Positions 58,536-64,000 of a DNA stretch of 64,000 bases are shown in pieces (the first letter of the stretch is position 1; the number at the start of each line of letters is the position of its first letter). The translations under genes were made by a program, and so were the position numbers. The stretch is from Pontibacillus chungwhensis BH030062. Its GTDB lineage: Bacteria > Bacillota > Bacilli > Bacillales > BH030062. Under the pieces are notes generated by a model, which worked only from the letters and a program-made list of their open reading frames with translations, ran no database searches and was not told the DNA's origin. The DNA lies in NCBI RefSeq assembly GCF_000770675.1, contig NZ_AVBG01000007.1, positions 124,001-188,000 on the forward strand. Direction: 5' to 3'.

Positions 58536-59042
58536 ATGTGGTATGATGAGGATTTCACTTATTACCATGAAGGATTTGAGATCGACAAAGCTGGATTTAG
58601 TGTGGTAGCGAAAATTCAAGAAGGCATCATTCATATGGTTGACTTTGGATTTAACGATGTCGCTCCTTTATATCCAAAAATGAGTCGTGGATTTATTGAT
58701 ACGCTAATGTCTTTTGTACCTAAAGAAGTGGCGAACGCCCTGCCCCGATACAGAGGAAAAAATGCAGATTTGGTCTACTACTTTATGAACCGTGAAGGAA
58801 AATGGTTCGAGTTCAATTATCATGCGGATCGAATTGACCCGGTTAAAGGGTTAGACAAATACAATATGAACGATACCGAAATGATCCCATGGGTCGGCGA
58901 AACCCTAAAGCGCCAAAAAGCAGACCATTGCCCAAGCTGCCGCGCCCTTTATTTAGAAAAAGGCAAAGTCGAATGCTTGCCGTGTAAAACCATCGGCCCC
59001 AACCACCCGCACAGAATGGCTGAGGCTGACAAGGTAGAATAG
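58536..59042 (+). CDS. Unknown protein with C-terminal zinc-finger-like motif
   Basis: 168 residues. N-terminal half is mixed (MWYDEDFTYYHEGFEIDKAG, FIDTLMSFVPKEVANALPRY); C-terminal end has CPSCRALYLEKGKVECLPC, two CxxC pairs 15 residues apart, which should bind zinc. ATG 58536 follows AAAGGAT; the upstream in-frame ATG has none. The MarR boxes lie between it and the divergent regulator, so co-regulation is possible. A hairpin terminator follows. Confidence 0.65.
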   Translation: MWYDEDFTYYHEGFEIDKAGFSVVAKIQEGIIHMVDFGFNDVAPLYPKMSRGFIDTLMSFVPKEVANALPRYRGKNADLVYYFMNREGKWFEFNYHADRIDPVKGLDKYNMNDTEMIPWVGETLKRQKADHCPSCRALYLEKGKVECLPCKTIGPNHPHRMAEADKVE

Positions 59043-59051
59043 AAATGCTTG

Positions 59052-59076
59052 AGGACGGGCTGAACCGTCCTTTTTT
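59052..59076 (+). terminator. Rho-independent terminator
   Basis: GGACGG and CCGTCC around GCTGAA, followed by TTTTTT, ten bases after the stop codon of the zinc-finger-like gene. Confidence 0.85.
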
Positions 59077-59107
59077 AATGTCTTATATTCCAGTTAGCGC
59101 TGCCTGG

Positions 59108-59916
59108 CTTGAGCCAGTTCGTCCAAGACTTGAGCCAACTTGTGCCTGCATCGTCAGCTCACCCTTCTTACTTGAGTCAGTTTTCTTAAAACTTGAGCCG
59201 CTTCACTCTTTCTTGAGCCAGACTGCTCTGGCTTGAGTCGGTGGCCGCTAGCTTGAGTCGGTTTTTTGACTACTTGAGTCAATTTTCTTCTAACTTGAGC
59301 CGCTTCACTCTTTCTTGAGCCAGACTGCTCTGACTTGAGTCGTCGGCCGCTGGCTTGAGTCGGTTTTTTGATTACTTGAGTCAGTTTTCTTCTAACTTGA
59401 GCCGCTAGAGCCACAGCTTGAGCCTCTACTCCCAAACTTGAGCCTCTCGCCAGGGGCATGCGCCTGCACCGTCAGCTCCCCCTTCTTACTTGAGTCAATT
59501 TTTTTAAAACTTGAGCCGCTTCACTCTTTCTTGAGCCAGACTGCTCTGACTTGAGTCGTCGGCCGCTGGCTTGAGTCGGTTTTTTGAATACTTGAGTCAG
59601 TTTTCTTCTAACTTGAGCCGCTAGAGCCACAGCTTGAGCCTCTACTCCCAAACTTGAGCCTCTCGCCAGGGGCATGCGCCTGCACCGTCAGCTCCCCCTT
59701 CTTACTTGAGTCAATTTTTTTAAAACTTGAGCCGCTTCACTCTTTCTTGAGCCAGACTGCTCTGACTTGAGTCGTCGGCCGCTGGCTTGAGTCGGTTTTT
59801 TGAATACTTGAGTCAATTTCCTTCTAACTTGAGCCGCTCTCGCCACAGCTTGAGCCTCTACTCCCAAACTTGAGCCACTCGCCAGGGGCATGCGCCTGCA
59901 CCGTCAGCAGCTTGAG
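59108..59916. repeat. Array of 35 CTTGAG motifs at 20-21-base spacing in 216-base higher-order repeats
   Basis: CTTGAG, always followed by CC or TC, occurs at 59108, 59129, 59171, 59192, 59212, 59232, 59252, 59273 and so on to 59869 and 59911. Within blocks the step is 20 or 21 bases, i.e. two turns of DNA. From 59489 the pattern repeats exactly every 216 bases (59489 and 59705; 59437, 59653 and 59869). Each 216-base unit holds nine motifs and one 52-base spacer with GGGGCATGCGCCTGCACCGT. The bases between motifs vary in sequence but not in length. No coding reading is convincing. It fills the gap between a terminator and the McrB-type operon. Confidence 0.9.
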
Positions 59917-60033
59917 CCACTCTCCCCCCAAAAATTAAGACGCCCCCCATCATCCAATACATGTCAAGACTAGTAATAACCCGACTTTTTATCTATTATT
60001 TTACATATACCTATTTCTTAAGGAGTGGCTTTG

Positions 60034-61332
60034 ATGACGACGGAGACGAAGGAAATAAGCCAGGAGTGGCTCGAGATACAAAAGACGGTAAAACGCGATT
60101 TTCTGAAACATGTTTCAAAAAAAGAGATGGCCAGAATTGCGCAGGTGTTCGACCTAAAAGTACAAGGGTTCTCAAAGAAACGATTGGTTTCTGCCCCACC
60201 TCCTATGCTAAAACAAGCGATCACAAAATTTATGGATTCACTTACGGACCTCAGAATCTTCTTCCGGGGATTTACAGGACCATTTATAGAGGATATGGAA
60301 GAGTACGAGTTTTCTGAGCTGATCTTACAAGCTTCCTTGCAAGAAAGCATGACCGATACGCAAAAAATGATGATTGTGGCTGTGCTTTTCCCTGAGCGAT
60401 ATGAAGACAACCGAAAGAGGATGATCGAGAATTTAGAGAACGGAGAAGATGTATACACAGGGCTTCAGGAATTCTCCTTAGAAGAAATCCTAAAAGGCCA
60501 TGCGCAGAAACACGAAACAACGCTTCCTTCTCTCATCGGTTCATTCCTTGAGAAGCACACAGACATGGAAGATCTGCCTGAGGAGTTAGATCTTGTAACG
60601 TTTTTCGAGAAAGAGTATGAAGAGGATCACGACACACAAGCCTTACAAATTATAAGCGAATACGATTTGAACAATGAGGACTATTCTTCTGAAGAATTAT
60701 ACCCTTTATATAAACTTGCGCTCCATGAACTTATTACGCTTGCTGAGAGAACCATTACTAAGGCTGATGGAGAGCGTCAGGAAGCGCTCCATGAGAAGGC
60801 TTCTGCTGAACGGAAAGCAAGTCGGTATTATAAGCGACGCGATGATCTCCTTCGTCAGCTGAAAGAGAAAGAACAGGATCGGCAAGCTCGTGAAGAAGAC
60901 CAAAGAGAAGAACGACTCGAGCTTCAAAGACAGAATGAATCGCTTGAACGTGAACTTGATAAAGTGCGCCAGGAGTATCAGGAGGCTACGAAGAAGCAAA
61001 AGATGGCCGAGGTAGATGTGTTCTCTGATGAGGATGATTTCTTATTTATTACGAACGATCTTGCCGAGCGGTACCAGTCTTTCATCCCAGAGAAGAAGCT
61101 GCTTACATACAATACAGATCGATCCTTTTCTGAGCAGTTTAAGTTCATCCCAGAGAACAAGTTAATCTTTATTGACACGAACGCCCTTTCATCTAAGTCG
61201 CAGCTTGAAGTCAGGAAGTATTTGCAACAGAAACCGTACAGCTATAAATTCGTCAGCGGATCTCCTCAGAGCGTGTTCCGCAAAATTATTTTCTACCTAG
61301 AAGGAGATGCAACCTATGAAGCTATCAACTAA
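60034..61332 (+). CDS. Coiled-coil protein of a McrBC-type operon
   Basis: 432 residues. N-terminal 230 residues helical; residues about 240-335 form a long, highly charged coiled coil (AERKASRYYKRRDDLLRQLK, LQRQNESLERELDKVRQEYQ). The last 95 residues are a small alpha/beta domain (DDFLFITNDLAERYQSFIPE, KLIFIDTNALSSKSQLEVRK, FVSGSPQSVFRKIIFYLEG) reminiscent of DUF2325-type or receiver-like folds; this is weak. It overlaps the McrB-like gene by 17 bases. ATG 60034 is eight bases after AAGGAG. Coiled-coil partners of McrB-like ATPases are known from the CoCoNuT group of type IV systems. Confidence 0.65.
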   Translation: MTTETKEISQEWLEIQKTVKRDFLKHVSKKEMARIAQVFDLKVQGFSKKRLVSAPPPMLKQAITKFMDSLTDLRIFFRGFTGPFIEDMEEYEFSELILQASLQESMTDTQKMMIVAVLFPERYEDNRKRMIENLENGEDVYTGLQEFSLEEILKGHAQKHETTLPSLIGSFLEKHTDMEDLPEELDLVTFFEKEYEEDHDTQALQIISEYDLNNEDYSSEELYPLYKLALHELITLAERTITKADGERQEALHEKASAERKASRYYKRRDDLLRQLKEKEQDRQAREEDQREERLELQRQNESLERELDKVRQEYQEATKKQKMAEVDVFSDEDDFLFITNDLAERYQSFIPEKKLLTYNTDRSFSEQFKFIPENKLIFIDTNALSSKSQLEVRKYLQQKPYSYKFVSGSPQSVFRKIIFYLEGDATYEAIN

Positions 61333-63298
61333 ACTCCCACATATCGTAAGAAGACAACTCGATGACAGCATCTTCGTTGGTCGATTAGCTACATCATCTG
61401 AAATTCATACCCAAACGTTTCAAGATTCACCGATTGTTTTAAGCGAACATTCAGACCGATTAACCTTTTATATTAAACCGTTGTCTCCTATCCCAAATGG
61501 ACTGGCCCGTTATTTCGGTAAGATGAGTGATCTCTTAACAGGAAATACCAACTCGATGAACAATGTGCGCCTGTTGAATGATTTGATCAACTATGATCGT
61601 CTTCCCTATCCCGATATTAAGCCTCGTGTTGAAGCACTGTTTCAGGACAAGCTTGTTCTTTTTAAGTTGACCCATGCGAATGACAATATCTACGTTGAGT
61701 TGATTAAGCTTGAGCCCATCCAACCTGAAGAGGGATATGTTGTGATCCCTTCTCCTGATTTGCGTATCGGGGAGACGAATGAGGATCTTGAATCGAAGTT
61801 AACGAACGAGAAGCGTCCGATTACATTAAAGAAGTACCCGAACCTTTTCCCGTCTCCATCCATGGTTCTGTTCGAAAACACGCTCTATGAAGTCGACCTT
61901 GAGTCTAAGAGTAACTCGACAACGTATTTCCAGAAAGATGAAGCTTCTGTTCGGTATGCTTCTCTTGATCCGGATGAACTGATCGAACATGTTGATGCGG
62001 TATACGAACATCACTTGTATTTCTTGTCTAAACAAAAGTTTGCTAGTTTGTGTGAGCTTTTTGAAACGAAGAAAAAAGAGCTCTCGATTCACCCACAGCC
62101 TGAGGAAGAACCACCAGCAGCGCCTGTTGTTTCAAACGAGGAGCATTCTAAAGATCCGGCTCATGCTACTTCTGAGATGGAGTTTCTTCACCGTTTGCTC
62201 CATAAAGCAGGGTATGAGCACAAGATGTTTTACCGAGAAGAAGATCTGTATGCATTTCATATGAGTGTGAAGACGAATCCGCTTACGATTCTCGGTGGCA
62301 TGTCTGGTACAGGGAAATCCCAACTCGCTCGCATATACGGGGAAACGTTAGGGTTAGTAGAAGGAGAGACGATGCTTTTCTTACCCATCTCCCCTTCTTA
62401 CCAGGATCCAAATGATATACTTGGCTACTTGAATCCAACAACAGAGCTATTTCATGAGAGCGATACGGGGCTTGTGAGTCTGCTTCAACATGCTGCTAAT
62501 TATCCGGATCAGCTACATATGGTTATTTTTGATGAGATGAATTTGTCGCAAGTCGAGCACTGGTTCAGCCCGTTTCTTTCGCTTCTTGAGATTAATGGGG
62601 ACAAGCACTTACAGATCTTTAACGATCACGTGACGGAACAAAGTGGCCGCTACGGGTCTCGTATTAAACTTGGTGACAATTTAATCTTTGTTGGAACCGT
62701 GAACTTCGATGAGACGACGAAGTCATTCTCTGATCGGCTTCTTGACCGGACGAATATCATTACACCGAAGAAGCCGCCTTTTAAAGATACAATCGCTTTC
62801 TATGAAAAGGTTCACCGTTCTGTTCCTATTTCTCCTGAGGCGAGAAAGGTGAGCGCTTCTCATTTGAGAAAGGAATGGCGCTTTGCTCCTCAGGAGGTCG
62901 GACTTCATCTGTTGAATGAGTACGAGGTTCATACGCTTGATGCGATCCATACCCTTATGAATGAGAACGATCCCCAAAAGGGAGTCTCCTTCCGTGTGGC
63001 ACTAGCGATTGCCGATTACTTGTGTAACGTACCGCATGAGAATGGACAGCCTTTACTTTCTAGACGCGAGCTGTTTGATTTCCAGATTAATCAGAGGATC
63101 TTAACGAAGATTAAGGGAATAGATACGTTTGCAGGGCCTATGGTTGGTGAAATGAGTACGCCTACAGATTATGTGGACGGCTCCCTTGCCCAACTCTTTA
63201 AATCCGACCGCGCTCAAATGGCTTCTGATTTTACCTTGTCTCTGAAAACCCTTCAGAACAAAGCAAAAGAGTTGATGATGTATGGCTTTACCAATTAA
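61316..63298 (+). CDS. McrB-like AAA+ ATPase of a second McrBC-type operon
   Basis: 660 residues. The C-terminal motor has Walker A GGMSGTGKS (327-335), Walker B MVIFDEMNLSQ (402-412), and GTVNFDETTKSFSDRLLDR near 460-478 in place of the MNxxD signature. The first 260 residues form a strand-rich domain of unknown fold, then a Pro/Glu linker (PEEEPPAAP). It lacks a recognisable EVE or B3 domain, so it differs from the McrB-like protein at 27540. ATG 61316 follows AAGGAG; the following gene starts inside its end. Confidence 0.8.
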   Translation: MKLSTKLPHIVRRQLDDSIFVGRLATSSEIHTQTFQDSPIVLSEHSDRLTFYIKPLSPIPNGLARYFGKMSDLLTGNTNSMNNVRLLNDLINYDRLPYPDIKPRVEALFQDKLVLFKLTHANDNIYVELIKLEPIQPEEGYVVIPSPDLRIGETNEDLESKLTNEKRPITLKKYPNLFPSPSMVLFENTLYEVDLESKSNSTTYFQKDEASVRYASLDPDELIEHVDAVYEHHLYFLSKQKFASLCELFETKKKELSIHPQPEEEPPAAPVVSNEEHSKDPAHATSEMEFLHRLLHKAGYEHKMFYREEDLYAFHMSVKTNPLTILGGMSGTGKSQLARIYGETLGLVEGETMLFLPISPSYQDPNDILGYLNPTTELFHESDTGLVSLLQHAANYPDQLHMVIFDEMNLSQVEHWFSPFLSLLEINGDKHLQIFNDHVTEQSGRYGSRIKLGDNLIFVGTVNFDETTKSFSDRLLDRTNIITPKKPPFKDTIAFYEKVHRSVPISPEARKVSASHLRKEWRFAPQEVGLHLLNEYEVHTLDAIHTLMNENDPQKGVSFRVALAIADYLCNVPHENGQPLLSRRELFDFQINQRILTKIKGIDTFAGPMVGEMSTPTDYVDGSLAQLFKSDRAQMASDFTLSLKTLQNKAKELMMYGFTN

Positions 63299-64000
63299 TG
63301 AGCAAGAGACGGTCATGCTTGAGACTTTAGGAATTGGGCTTTATTTTCAGACAGGACGAAATGAAGTCAAAATCCATTCCCTAAGCCCTGACCAGAAACG
63401 ACATAACCTTATGGAAACCATCGTGGAGGTTTATGAATATCAGAGGTGGAGTGTGTTACTGATTGACTGGAAGGCGAACCGTTCCGTTACCGTGCGCCTT
63501 CCTTCTAAGGAGGGCGAAGGGAGTTCACTTGAGATTTCGTTAGGGAAACACCAACAAGTGCAGCCATTATTTGATCCGGCAAAAGAAGACACCTTCCCTT
63601 GGCCGTGCGGGACGTTTCTGTTCGAAGTCGACATGGAAGGCCAAACGTATTACGGTGCTGTCCGCATCATTCCGCACCACTTCTCGAAGCAGCAGTTTAA
63701 TAGAATTGCGGAGTATCTAGAAAAGGCATTAGATGGGCTGACCACAAACTACTATCAGGATGTAAGTCTATCTCTTAGCCCTGAACAGTTGATGGGAGAA
63801 AGCGACCTACGCTTTCTCCGCTGGCTAGATCGTTCCTTCCGAAAGTTGACGATCGCACTGGATTGGATTGAGAAAGAAAACCAAATGAACGTTAGGCGTC
63901 ACTACCAGGTAGAATCTCATCCAGGTAGGATGGACCGGCAAAGTGTGAAATGGGAGCACTCCTTTAAAGGAGCTGTTATGAGCGGGACAAAGTTTTATAA
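63282..64000 (+). CDS. McrC/DUF2357-like protein (partial, runs off the window)
   Basis: ATG 63282 overlaps the last 17 bases of the McrB-like gene and the frame stays open to the last base (about 239 codons). The protein begins MALPINEQETVMLETLGIGL and contains DVSLSLSPEQLMGESDLRFL and MNVRRHYQVESHPGRMDRQS with KWEHSFKGAVMSGTKFY at the edge. The layout, a strand-rich N-terminus before a helical bundle, fits the DUF2357/McrC-like partner of McrB-type ATPases, in which a PD-(D/E)XK nuclease follows; that part lies outside. Confidence 0.65.
   Translation, partial: MALPINEQETVMLETLGIGLYFQTGRNEVKIHSLSPDQKRHNLMETIVEVYEYQRWSVLLIDWKANRSVTVRLPSKEGEGSSLEISLGKHQQVQPLFDPAKEDTFPWPCGTFLFEVDMEGQTYYGAVRIIPHHFSKQQFNRIAEYLEKALDGLTTNYYQDVSLSLSPEQLMGESDLRFLRWLDRSFRKLTIALDWIEKENQMNVRRHYQVESHPGRMDRQSVKWEHSFKGAVMSGTKFY

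Noticed and set aside
59154-59891. Three minus-strand frames of 67-101 residues starting MPLARGSS or MPLASGSS across the CTTGAG array
   Set aside because: They recur only because the 216-base unit is divisible by three. They lack ribosome sites, and the 20-21-base motif period does not keep the reading frame, so no protein repeat is under selection.
59108-59916. CRISPR array
   Set aside because: The conserved core is only 7-8 bases and the spacers of 12-13 bases recur between the 216-base units. No cas genes are near.

Overview
The window reads as chromosome of a low-GC, Gram-positive, endospore-type Bacillaceae. The reasons are strong AGGAGG ribosome sites, frequent TTG/GTG starts, many short membrane proteins and lipoproteins, and genes typical of the family (TrhO, DUF2812/PadR pair, YcxB-like and DUF3267 proteins, OsmC, MarR/nitroreductase pair). 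A halophilic genus such as Halobacillus or Pontibacillus is plausible, but that is an inference. No tRNA, rRNA, CRISPR array or complete insertion sequence was seen.

Layout. 1-8.8 kb is ordinary chromosome: the end of a YraQ/ArsP-type permease with a tiny CC-motif protein, a GNAT enzyme, lipoproteins, small membrane proteins, an AlkD-like protein, a protein with two copies of a PD-(D/E)XK-like domain, an XRE regulator and TrhO. 8.8-29.6 kb is a dense defense island with four different 5-methylcytosine methyltransferases. It holds (i) a PLD-nuclease/helicase/DUF3427 protein coupled to a MazG-like pyrophosphohydrolase; (ii) a separate large m5C methyltransferase; (iii) a six-gene restriction-modification system with a Z1 helicase, a MORC/MutL-like GHKL ATPase, two proteins of unknown role, a methyltransferase and a PD-(D/E)XK nuclease; and (iv) a LlaJI-like system with two overlapping methyltransferases, divergent vsr, an LlaJI-type nuclease, an McrB-like AAA ATPase with an EVE/PUA-like N-terminus and a separate B3/EcoRII-N-like DNA-binding protein. 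A WYL-domain regulator lies just beyond the island.

31.6-39.2 kb returns to household genes (DUF4352, YcxB-like, HTH, LprI-like, serine hydrolase, M29 aminopeptidase). 39.2-45.4 kb is a same-strand array of short, mostly unrelated genes separated by a recurring imperfect inverted repeat. Three more such units lie at 54.2-54.9 kb on the opposite strand. This resembles a gene-cassette array, but no integrase is present. Copies of a 130-310-base MITE-like repeat that ends in a REP-type palindrome are scattered from 29.7 to 46.5 kb.

46-59 kb contains regulators with clear operators (PadR with a 15-base inverted repeat; MarR with four TTGA-N4-TCAA boxes), transporters, OsmC, a NadD-like enzyme and a heptad-repeat coiled-coil protein. 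59.1-59.9 kb is a noncoding array with 35 copies of CTTGAG spaced 20-21 bases apart, organised in 216-base higher-order repeats. It lies directly before a second McrBC-type operon (coiled-coil protein, McrB-like ATPase, McrC/DUF2357-like protein) that runs off the end of the window.

The best candidates for new biology are the cassette-like array, the CTTGAG array next to the McrB-type operon, and the LlaJI-like system in which the DNA-reading domain is a separate protein.
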